Below are positions 1 through 11,200 of a stretch of 64,000 nt of DNA, piece after piece. Origin of the DNA: Nepenthes gracilis (Eukaryota > Streptophyta > Magnoliopsida > Caryophyllales > Nepenthaceae). The position numbers and the translations under genes were made by a program. The DNA lies in assembly GCA_033239525.1 (NCBI GenBank), contig BSYO01000008.1:16104830-16168829 (forward strand), written 5' to 3'. Position 1 is the stretch's first letter; every line of letters begins with the position of its first letter. Below the pieces are notes generated by a model. It saw only the letters and a program-made list of their open reading frames with translations. It did no database searches and had not been told where the DNA came from.

Positions 1-2720
1 AACATAGAGGCTTCTTAAGCCAGCAAAATACAAATCCAGTAAAAAAGTCAACTTAGTGATATAAATGTGCTAAACTCTAGCCAACTCCCTGATGCGTGAC
101 TCTTATTAAAGAATTTTTCGGATTTGCTTACCTAGCAACAGATTCGGAAACCTTCTAAACTTCTTGGATCGTTCTTCACCGACTCAAAAATTCCTAACAT
201 TGTCCGAAGTCTCACGTTTTCTCCACCGTCAAAGCTTTGAAGGGCTTCTCCCACTAGAGCTTCCCAGATGAACTTGTCCCACACTGCAAAACTTCAACGT
301 CCAAACTATTAACAAAATTCTGAAGGCTTAGAGGCTTGGGACAAGTGCTTAAAGTTGTGGATGAGTGACTAATGTGTTCAAAAGCTGTGGGTGGGAGCAT
401 TTCGTAAGCATAAATCACAGGATATCACGGAAATATGGACATCTTTGGGTTGGTGACTTCTATTTAAGGTAGTGCTCTCAATGAGCTTAGAAACTCTTAA
501 TCACTTTTGGAGAAGTTACATGGTGGTTAATAAATAAATTGCTTGATCAAATTAGTTTCTGACAATTGGGCAGTGGGCATTGGTCAAACGCTAGTTATTC
601 AAACTACTTGCAGAGACTTGCATAATGGAGTTGCCTTATTTGCTCAACCCAAAAGCAAGCAAGCTTTGAGCAAACTTCACATAGGAGTGCTTTGGTCCAT
701 TTTTGCTCAAACCGAAAACATTGGGCAAACCTCAATTATTTTAATGCTCGAGCCAAAATCATGCCAATGTCGAGCAAAATTCTTTGCTAGAACTTTGTTT
801 CTTCAGCCAACTTTTAGTGAAACACTCAGCTGATTTATGATGCTGGAGCCAACTTTAAACGAACACCTAGACTAAAGTTCTGACTGAAGATACAATATAC
901 TGTCACAGAATTTGCCAATCACTAATAAGTTGGCCTAACAGTTACATTGTAAAAGCATCTATGAAACCATGCTACTGTATACACCAAAGAACACTTCTGT
1001 TTTAGTATTCTGACACTTAGCCACAATTATATATACATGATATAAAAAGAGCTCATGTGCTTCTAGGGTCACTGGATAGATGCTTGGATTGCCTTTTTAC
1101 CCCTCCATTTTGAGGTAATTTGGTTTATAATTGTATCATAGATATTGTATTATGTCTCTTTGTATATTTTACCCGTGTTATCTCTTAGATATGGCTGCAA
1201 GGATTTGTGAGTTTTTGATAATGGCAATTTTTTAACTCACTTCCTTACCCTACCTGCACTCCAGTAATAGTTCTACCTGATCTCCATCAGAAAATCATAC
1301 AGTAAGACAAGTGGAGCAAGAGGAGGGAAAATGGTGACGGGCTTCCAGAACACAAAATCAATAGCAAGAGAAGGGAGGCCAGGCCAGGATTGGCCATGGC
1401 TATTTTAGCAAGCACAGGATGCATCCCTGTAGGCGCAATGTTGCCAGGAAGGAAACTGGGTTTGTGTTTCTTTTTTTGTTTAAATATTTGGTATTGATTT
1501 ATTACACTTGATAAGAGAATTAATCATAGCTTCTTTGCTTTGAGTGTCGTAGAGCAACCCTTTGTTTTATAAGGATATTTTTAGAGAGAGAGAAAAGGAA
1601 GAGTATTATTCTTGTCTTTACTGTGTTGGATTGTGTTGATATTTGATAGATCTCATTATGAAGGATTTTTTTTTTCTTTTGTGCTCATGTGAGAAATATT
1701 GGCTTAGCTCAAGGCAAGCTTTTCTCTTCCCTCCTTCCCTCCCCCCGGCACTGGGGCCTTTTCTTGAATTTAAGATAAGATCTCTCCTATTTTATTCGTT
1801 TGTTTTTGAAAGGTCTTCTCTGACTTGATACATAATATTTTCCTTTTCTATGGTTACAGTATCTTTTCCTTGTCTATCGGAAGGACAGACTTGCTGGTGG
1901 AGAAAGTGAAATATGCTACATTATTCTTTTTTAATTTAGGAAATAGTTGTAAGCAATATTTCCTCCCCAATAGAATCAAAATTTTGTAAACAATAAACTA
2001 GATGGGAAAGGAAAATGCTGTTTCTTTTCTACTTTATTTACACTGACCTTCTATAGTGCACCAGAAATTACTTCTCCTGCACTTGCCTTTTACTAGTTCA
2101 TTAGTTGCAAGTTGCAACTTGTAACCCTATGTTATTCAGTATTTCTCGAAGCTCATGGGCATTCAAAGTGAATGATAAAATTGATTAGTCCAACAGAAAA
2201 AAGATTTTGATCAAGTGTTGCAATTTTCCCTGAGAACTAGGTTAAGTTTCCTTTGAAAGACCAGGAAGTTGCTGTTTTTTTTCCATGACCAACTGACTAT
2301 TGTAGTTGAAGACCCAATTCCCCCCACCCCCCACCTGTTTTAGCTATGATGTTAGAGCTGTTTAAGGACTGTTATAATGTGTTAGGAAACGAAGGTTATT
2401 AATCATTTTTAATTGACTGCCGTGGTTGTGGACTTGAGGTCTTTTTATGCCTCTTGTTGAAATTGCCCTTTGTTGCTTACATCTAATGGCTTCAAGTCCT
2501 GAGGCAAATTGTCATCAGAAGAAGCTTCCTGATTTGGTCAAATTTTCTGCCCCTTCTATATGGTCTAAATAATTGGCAAGTGTTAGTATAATTCAGTAGT
2601 TTATGGCATTATGATATCTGATATATTCTTATATATTATAATACATGTATTAATACATTATGTATATTTTTGGATGATATATTCTTCATTAAGTGATGAA
2701 GGATTTACTTTTTGTTTTTG
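1..2720. other. Gene-poor intergenic stretch
   Basis: I see no supported gene here. Short open frames (for example 543-833) match no family I know and lack splice or start context. The stretch at about 540-800 has repeated GGGCAAAC/TTTGCTCAA-like words, which suggests old repeat DNA, but no ends can be defined. Base composition is moderate in GC up to about 2 kb and then becomes AT-rich. Confidence 0.5.
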
Positions 2721-2724
2721 GCAG

Positions 2725-3805
2725 GAAATATCTCCTGTTTTTCTGGAGCACTTGAACGGCGATACCCTAGCAAGTTGTTCTTAGTAGCTATAGCATCAAG
2801 GTATCAAATTTGTGAAATACTTGTATCAGTGATGATTTGTTTTCCTGTGAAGGTATGATACCTTGACCATTTGATGGAATAAATAGTTTAAATTTCTCTT
2901 TTTATTTCGTTTAGCATCTTGTGTACTATAAATTCTCCCATTAAGCTTATGTAACTCACAGCGATGGTGATTTCACCTCTTTTTGTGTTTTGTGAAGTAC
3001 TACAATCTAAATTGTTTTTAGTAAATTTGTATAGTCAGTGGAGATTGGAGATGGAGTGATGTCTTTTGGGTCTTAAAACTACATATAATGAGAATTCTCC
3101 ATTAATTTCTCTTCACTCTTGCTGAGGAGGCCAAATTCTTCGGTCTTTTACTACTAACACGATAGCAATGTCACACATTACTCATATTTTCAGGATTTAA
3201 TCTTATATTTCCACAGGTTTAGGAGAATGAGCATCGAAAATGGGAGAGAGAAAAGAAATAATGATCGTTAGTTTTTAGATGCTGTGAATAAGTGTCGGGG
3301 TTTCGACCGAAAAAGGATGAAGAATATTAGAGTTGGAGATTAAGCTCTCGGAAGGAGAAATTCAGTTTGGCATGGCTAATACCCAGGATTTGGGGAGCTC
3401 CTTTGTTAGGTCTGTGATTGAACCTGGCCCATCATGTTATTTTTACTTAGATTTGAAGTATAATAATTATATTTTTACCTAGTTTAGTTAGTTTTTTTTT
3501 GCTTTCAGAGTTGACCATGTTCCATGTACCGGTCCGTATCCAAGTGACATATGAAATTATAAGGTACTGATAATTGGCCATAGGGATGTAACTTCTTTCT
3601 TGTTTTTTTCCTTTATTATTTGATGCTTTGTTTCCATTGTTTGCTGTTTTCTAAAATAACTCAAATTTTTTTGTTGGTTTTCAGTGGTCTGCCTCCCTCA
3701 CAGACGGTGGTTGGTGAAGGGTCTTCATAAATATCCAGAGAATTGAAGCCCAACTTTTGAAGGAGTGAATTGAAGAGTTAACAACAATGACACAAATTCA
3801 GAAAG
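2725..3805 (+). other. Exon-like blocks without reading frame (possible non-coding transcript or UTR exons)
   Basis: Three short blocks are bounded by plausible plant splice sites. About 2725-2799 is preceded by TTTTTGGCAG and followed by GTATCA. About 3509-3563 is preceded by TTTGCTTTCAG and followed by GTACTG. About 3685-3806 is preceded by TTTTCAG and followed by GTATGA. All carry stop codons in every useful frame, so they are not coding as they stand. They could be exons of a non-coding RNA, 3'UTR exons of a gene lying before the window, or chance. Confidence is low; transcript data would decide. Confidence 0.2.
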
Positions 3806-5979
3806 GTATGAACAACCCTTCACACCCAAAGCCCTCTTCACCAGTCTTTGATGCGTAGTTGTTAATTGGGTTCAGTGAGAATGCAGCTTCTGTTCTTGTT
3901 TTCATTAATAATTAGGTATCATGCAAGCAATTTTCAGTGAGTTATTTTAGACGACCCTAATTTTTTTTTATTATCAAGGAGAGTATTAATGGGATTAATA
4001 AGAGAGTTAAGGATCTCATAGATGAATTCAGGCCAACAGCTGTGTCGTTACTTGCCGATCCATGAAATCAGAGCAGCAAGGAGGAGACAAAATCCAAAGT
4101 TAGAGAGAATTCTAGTAAAGTAATCACAAGTTCTTGTCTCCGAACCCGTGACCCCAATGATGAACTAATCCGTGAAAACTGAGATGGCACGTGTCATGAG
4201 TTAATATCCCCACGCTTCAGAAGATGGCAATTAAATCAGTCACCATGGCAAACTACGAGCGCCGCTTTTTTATAGAGAGCTGCGTGTTCACATGACATCT
4301 GTACTAGCCGATTCATTTATTTTAGGAAAAGCTTAGTATGGTTTTTTAAGAATTATGGGTCGAACCAAAACTTAGGTTGATTGAACTCACCGGCCCCAGT
4401 AGAGACCAAAACAGTAGATCTAGATTGAGCTGTCAGCCATCCGGACCAATGATCGGGGTAACAGTCAAATGGGGCCACACTCACGCTTCGGTAATAAGAC
4501 GACGATAAGGGACAGAAAATGCTCGGTGATCGAGTGGTTGGATGGTCCAATTGTCGAGCCCTGTTATATCTTTTAATATTATTTAATGAGTTTTTCTTTA
4601 TCTCAAAGATTCATTTTTATCCTGTAACTCCGTCCTTATTAGACAACTCAATAAGACTTTAAATTATATTGCATATCATGGATTTATCTCTCTTTCTCTA
4701 CCATATTGTATCATCAAATATGAAAACAAATTAATAATAATATCTCCCGACATTGATGTTAAAATAGTTGTTGTATTCGCGGTTGATTTTTCATTAATTT
4801 AAATCCTTTTAAATTTTTTATACTCTTTAATCAATTGTATATAATTAGATTATCGAACCATAAAGTCCCAAAATAAGTGCTCACTTTATAGACATTTTTC
4901 CCACCAAGAATGCCATGCAGTGGTCACCTCTATTTTACTCTATGTACACTGAGTAATTAACAATCCCAGCTTTCTTACTTCAGCCACTATTAAACAATGT
5001 AACATCTATTAAAATATTACTCACTCTATGGAAAATGGCTAAGTGATCTCGGGATGAAACTTTTGTTTAAGTCATATAAAACAATGCCTTTTCCATAAAT
5101 TCCTCTTTCAGCAGCCATATTTTATGTGATATTTTATCCTTTAATAAATACGTAGATATCATATTATTTAAAAATTTTTTAAATGTATTTATAGGGCGTC
5201 CAAGTCACGAGTCATATCAAAATGGAAAGGGGATTTGGATGTCTTCCTTTTCAGTGATTTTTCCCACTGAATTTCAAAGGGCCCACCTCTGTTGCCGAGG
5301 AAATGAAAATAAAGTCAAGAAAAGATCTCCACCGTTGGTTTTTGAGGAGATACAATCACCCGCCCGTGAACATTTTAATTCCCACGTCACCCATTTATCT
5401 CTTTTTTTTATTTTTATTTTTTGAAGAAAAACCCCACTTTGCCCTCCTCATTTTGTGAATTTAAAATAAAATTTAAATAGACAGTTTCACAGCCGCAAGC
5501 AGCTGCCCAACAAGAAAAGAACAGTCACGGGAGTCTCTCTATGCTTTTGACAAGCAATACAAATACAACCTTCCTTCCTTGGTTCACTCCTTCCTTCCAT
5601 CCTATCCCATGTATTTTTCATCTTCTTCTCCCTTGCCCACATTCTCCAAAGCACTGAAATTCAGAAGGTGCTTCTTCCCTTGCACCTTTTGTTATCAGCA
5701 GATTATTGAAATTCCATCAAACTACATATGTAGACGTATATACATGGACATGTATATCTATACATATCACACATGGGCAAGTGGTGCCCCTGAGGGCAAA
5801 TCGGTCTTTGTCCTCTCTAGCGGAAGGCTGTGGCCGCCCGTCTCTTTAGCCCTTGGTTGCGTGGGTGGGTTCGAAGGAAATTTTAAGTCGTATGATATTT
5901 TTTTATAAATGTTGTGTACGAGATTATTAGTCAATTTCAGCCACTGTTCATTATTTGACCGTTAATTCGGACACACTTG

Positions 5980-6292
5980 TGTGAGAATTTTATGCAAATT
6001 AAAATCGTCTGTAAATTGTTAAAATTATTATGTTATCTTATATTTTTGTAACGTAAAATTTAATGTTCATATGATACTTGAATTCATATATAAAGCTTTT
6101 TAATTAAAAACTTTAAAATTAATTTATATACTTTCCCCCTTATCTTTATTCTCTTTTACAAGAGCTATAAAATTTTATGTGTGGAGATGTATTAAAGTCT
6201 TTCTTTCCTAAAGATTTCTCAAATTCATAGTCAATGAAAGCTTTAGAATCTCTTTCAAATTCAAATCTAAGAAATTGCCCCCTCATTAGTCA
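5980..6292 (+). repeat. Direct repeat copy A (~313 bp, TG...CA ends)
   Basis: This AT-rich segment is clearly similar along its length to 10211-10514. Shared landmarks in order are TGT(G/A)AGAA at the start, a stretch around 'CCCTTATC', an 'AAGAG(C/T)TATA' block, a 'TGTG(T/G)' plus 'GGA(G/T)' block, and an end reading ATT(A/G)T(T)CA. Both copies start TG and end CA, as LTRs do, and lie in the same orientation 4.2 kb apart. No matching 5-bp target duplication or primer-binding site is visible, so I call it a dispersed repeat pair rather than a proven LTR pair. Confidence 0.5.
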
Positions 6293-9200
6293 AAAAAAAA
6301 AAAAAAATCACATATTATTATTATTATTATCATTAAAGAATAATTTTGTCATTATAAAATAGAAAGAGTGCTGATTTTTTAATTATTTCATCAAAGATTG
6401 TATTATCAAAGATTATACTATTTTAATAAATTATTAAATATGAGTAATATCACATAGGATAATCATATTATTTTTCTACTTGGCCCATATGAAGATAATT
6501 TAATTGTTAAAAGATTTAGGTGAATATAAAGTGTATGTTATATCAATCTCTCAATAATTAAGTCACCATAAAATTATGACTTAACAATCTATAAGTGTGA
6601 ATTATAGTAGTTCTATATCATAAGTAATACAGTTTTTTTCATGTAGTACAATATTAGTAAATAATTTGACCATAGTTTAAAATAATTTGACCATAATCTT
6701 TTAATTGAAGATTAGGCTTGCTATCATTTATCTATAAAATAATGTTCAAATATAATGTAAAATTTAAAAAATAATAATAATACAAAACTCATACATGATC
6801 TTTAATAATCTTTAATAATGACCCTTTTGTTAATGAATCTATAATCAAAAAATCGAAGCTAAAATTATTATCAATACCTTTTGTTTTAAAATTTTTACTT
6901 TTGATATAAAATAATCACTTTATATATACTTAATACTATTTCAATACTTATTGCTAAAAAATGAAAAATATTGAGAAATTATCACAAAAAATTTCAATGC
7001 TTGTCTACGTGGTCAATAATTTTATATCTTGAACTAAAATTTTGCAGTTATAATGCTTGAATTGTGACTTCAAATTAAGTCATAGGTTCTATCTCTATAG
7101 TGGATATAGCAATTATAAATTATATTGCACTTTTTTTATGAGATTGCTCATCTACTCAAAAAAATACATATTTAAGATATATTTTTTTAGTATTTAGACC
7201 TCTATTAGTTTATCTTTAAATTATAATATGCAATTAAAATATAATCATTTTCAATGAGTCTTGTTAGGAAAAATAAAGAATGTCTCCTTTCAATCAACTT
7301 CTCCTTTTTGAGTAAAATATTTGACAATAAGTCTGATTTTATATCATTTAATATCATTCTTAGAGTCCCGTTTGATATTAAAGATTTATTTATAATTAAT
7401 TCTTTTACATTTATTAAGTAATTTAACAAGTTCCTAAACTTTATTCTAATCCATTAATTTTAACTAATTTTTATGGAATCAAATCATTTTAAAAGAATAT
7501 CTACATTTTATGGTTTATCTATATAAAATTGTACATTAATAATCATATATCAAATTTTGCTTTTTATAGATATGCCACATAATAATTTGGAAACAGCTTA
7601 TCTCCTTAATATTATTTCTTGTTGTAGTTATATATTGGATCAATTGTGGCAATCTTATTATTGAGTGTTTGATTATTAATTTATTATTTAATAACAGTAA
7701 GGATAATAATTTTATTGAAGTTATTGGTAAATAAATTTATACCCTAACTTTATCAAATTTCACAGTATGTATAACACACTCTCACTATTGTCACAATCCA
7801 TAATGAATTTAATAATTTTGACTTCTATAATTCTCATACTATGTTTAAAATTGTGAAATTTATATTCTTTAGATTTCTTTAGATAACTTATAAGATATTC
7901 ATTTACTATGCTGAAATTTAATTTCCTTTTATGTAGATTATTCATTCTAGGCTCCATTAGACCATCTAAATATACGGGTTTTTTAGAGTCGATTTTCTAC
8001 CAATCTTTAACTCTAAATGAGTCTTATATACTATTGTATTGGTAACCCAATTTAAAATATATATATATATATATATATCGGTTGCGAGGGACTCCATTCA
8101 AAAAATATGGTTAATGAAAAATTATTTAACATGATTTGAATAAACAACTCTACGAAAAAATATATATAAACACAAGTAGTATCATGATAATCTATATTTT
8201 GGTGTAATTATAACACACTGATAAACAATCATAGTGATTTATTTCTACCTATAAAAAATTAATGATATAACTCTCAAATTTAAATAAACTTGTTATCTAT
8301 TGATAATAAAATTTATTCAATCAACGATACTCATTAGTTATCCTAACTTAATTAAATAATCACACAGAAATGGCGCACCTTTTAGCTAACCGTACTATAC
8401 CATTGTTCATCAACTATAACATATAAGGTTGTAAAAGTTAACTTAATACATGAGATATATATATTAAGTTTTATTATACGACTATATATCTACAAAATTT
8501 CTGGTTAGCCATTTTGGTGACTGCTAAGAAAATCATAATGTAAATATTATAATATAATAATAAAGTTACAACAATATACAAATATTTGAATGAAAGATTA
8601 AAACATAATGTCTAAAATATTAACAAAATAAATAGGCTAAAAATTTTGATATTGTCACTAAAATCGTCTTCATCTACAATTGCTAACTTTATTGTATTAG
8701 CTTATTTTTGTGAAAAAATTTTATTTTAATCGAGTGATATTTGAACTTATTTGTTTATTAATAATGCTCAATCATATCTCAAGACAAATTCTTCAATGAC
8801 AAAAAAGATATAGCATATAGAAGACACTTAAGGGCATTTGAAAACACTTGAAACACATATGAAAATTGCACATATACACTTTCTAATAGCTTCACGATTA
8901 AGTGCGCATAAAAGGAGCACATGCACGCTTTTCAATTGTTTTATGCATGAGGTATGATGAAGGGCTCATGTACACAAAAAACAATAGCTCTACACATGAA
9001 GCGGAGATGAATCGTACTCATGCGTAATGTTTGAGTTGACATTCAGATGCCAATGTAGGATTTTTGCCTTTTCTACATTTTAAACTTTAGTTTTCAATCT
9101 CACTTAAAAATGCTCTTTTATCTCTTGAACTAGTAATCACTTTGGTCAATATATAAGAGAAAGAGGGCTAAAAAAGTGTAGAAAAATAGAAAAAAAAAAA

Positions 9201-10210
9201 AACCTCTTTTATTGCATCCGATCCAAAAAGCTCAATTTTCTCATTTCAAAATCTTTCTACTATAATTAAACACTTATTTTGACCCGTAAGGTTTCAGAGT
9301 TCTATAAGTAGCTTGAATGCTAAAGTTTTGAAAGTGGTGCATGTTTCTAAAATAGTGAAATAATATCCGTAAGAAAGTCAAAAGGTATCCAATTTTGTTA
9401 TTAGAGAGAAAATTTAATAAGTTTTTCAGTAAATATTATTTATTAATAACAAATTGATTAAGAATTAGTACATCTGTACCTCCTGATTTGTAAGTTAACT
9501 TTTTATTAATGAATTTACTTTGATTAGATTGAAAAATTCTAATAGTTTTACTCGATAATAATTTGATTTTTAAGATTTTTATTCATTGTTATATCATACA
9601 TTAATTTATTTTCTATATTTTTCTTTATGGTTGATATTGGTGATAATAAATGAGTAGTATTAATAACTTGTCTTCATTGTATCTAAAAATAAATATTTTT
9701 TATATGTATTAATTATTTATAAAATTTATTTTTTTCTTTTTTAAAAAATGTAAATTGTAGTCAATTAGGATTACCATTTTTTTCAACAATAAATCACCAC
9801 ATTTAAAAGGTGCAACTTGAGTGAAAACTCAAAGTGAGAAGCTTATATCATTTTTAAGAAAAAACGATAACATAGAATTTCTGGCACATCTGTGTCCATT
9901 ACGTGCATATCATACGTGACTCTATTGGTGTCACTTTTATGAGAGGATTTGAAAAAATAACACACACATAACTTATAGAAATGCTAAATAGATATAAATT
10001 AAAATTAAAGTTCTATAATACAAAATCCATTCATAAAGTTAGAGAGATTAGTACGAAAATTCAAAATCCATAGTTCATGTGTGAAAATTTAAAGAAACCA
10101 AATGCATCATACATTCATACATGATATCCATGAATTAGAAAAATAAAAAACAATAATCATGAGATATCTAGACTAGAAGTAACGTAATAATTACCTAGTT
10201 TGATACAACG
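6293..10210. other. AT-rich stretch without genes between the two direct repeats
   Basis: About 3.9 kb of very AT-rich DNA without a recognisable reading frame on either strand. It contains an (AT)n microsatellite at about 8056-8078. If the flanking repeats are LTRs, this would be the internal part of a non-coding (LARD-like) or fully decayed element, but no gag or pol motif survives to support that. Confidence 0.4.
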
Positions 10211-10514
10211 TGTAAGAACCATATGAGATTAAAATTATTCACGGATTATTAAAATTCTCATGTTATATCACATTTTTAATATAAAATTTAACATTCATAA
10301 TATATTTGAATCCACATTTAAGGTTCTTTTATTTAATAACCTAGAATCAATTCTACTCATTTTACCCTTATCGCTATTTCTTTATAAGAGTTATAGGATT
10401 TGTGTTTGGATGTACATTTTAATTTTCTAAAAGGTTTATTAAATTTGTTATCAGTCAAGAATTATAAAATCTACTTTAAAATTCAAATATAAAAAATTGC
10501 TCCCCTATTGTTCA
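10211..10514 (+). repeat. Direct repeat copy B (~304 bp, TG...CA ends)
   Basis: Partner of the repeat at 5980-6292, same orientation, starting TGTAAGAA and ending TTGTTCA. It ends about 690 bp before the polygalacturonase start codon, so it borders or forms part of that gene's upstream region. Confidence 0.5.
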
Positions 10515-10888
10515 AGAACCTTTTATTATTAATCTCAATAATAATAGATGATTTTATCATTTACCAATAAAATAAAATAAATTAATACCTTAATTATAAA
10601 AATGTCCTTCTTCCATCTAGATTGTGCCAATCAAATAAAATAATATATCTAATAAAATATAATAAAATTATAATTTTTTATTTTTTTTAATAAATTATTA
10701 AATATAGGCATTTTATATTGAATAATGTTAGCAACTTTAGCATAAGAGGTATGAAACATAAAAAACGACATTATAAGAGGAAACGGAAGAATAAATGGAG
10801 GGTAAATAGCAAAATATTGCGAGTATATTATATAAGTCCTGAGGACGGCATGAGAACGAAGTTCTCTCAACCACAAAACATGAAACGC

Positions 10889-10908
10889 AGAGAGAGAGAG
10901 AGAGAGAG
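10889..10908. repeat. (AG)n microsatellite in the polygalacturonase upstream region
   Basis: About ten AG units, roughly 300 bp before the chosen start codon. GA/CT tracts of this kind are common in plant core promoters and 5' leaders. A regulatory role is inference only. Confidence 0.8.
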
Positions 10909-11045
10909 TGCCTGCCAAAAACTGCCACAGAAAAACCAACCTCCCCCTCCATAAAACCTACCACTGCAACCCTGTTAAAGAGTGACCTTTGCATCAACCA
11001 CAAGTCTCCACGTGTTTGGGTAACTGTGACTTTAACGTCCCCAAG

Positions 11046-11052
11046 TATAAAT
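11046..11052 (+). promoter_or_regulatory. Probable TATA box of the polygalacturonase gene
   Basis: TATAAAT lies about 150 bp upstream of the start codon at 11201, which leaves room for a leader of about 120 nt. It stands in locally GC-richer DNA after the AT-rich repeat region, so it is more notable than a random AT match. Not experimentally supported. Confidence 0.5.
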
Positions 11053-11200
11053 GAACCCCTCCATAGCCTTCCTTCCCACTTAGCCTTCCATGATCCCTTT
11101 CACTTCCTCATATTCCTCTCATCTGCTCAATTACTCTGTCTCTTTCCAACCATTCCCTGTTTGGCTTCTTCGTTGTTCTGTTCGCCATTGTTGCCTTTTC

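Noticed and set aside
543..833. 96-codon open frame on the plus strand
   Set aside because: No start context or family match, and repetitive word content; probably chance frame in old repeat DNA.
5579..5908. 109-codon plus-strand frame in promoter-like GC-richer DNA
   Set aside because: Starts from a non-ATG codon, low-complexity Phe/Ser/Tyr content, no recognisable domain or splice partners.
10718..11003. Overlapping open frames on both strands around the GA microsatellite
   Set aside because: They arise from the simple repeat and AT-rich flank of the polygalacturonase promoter.
11090..11200. Upstream in-frame ATG extending the polygalacturonase by 37 residues
   Set aside because: The extension would bury the clear signal peptide that begins at 11201; more likely leader sequence.
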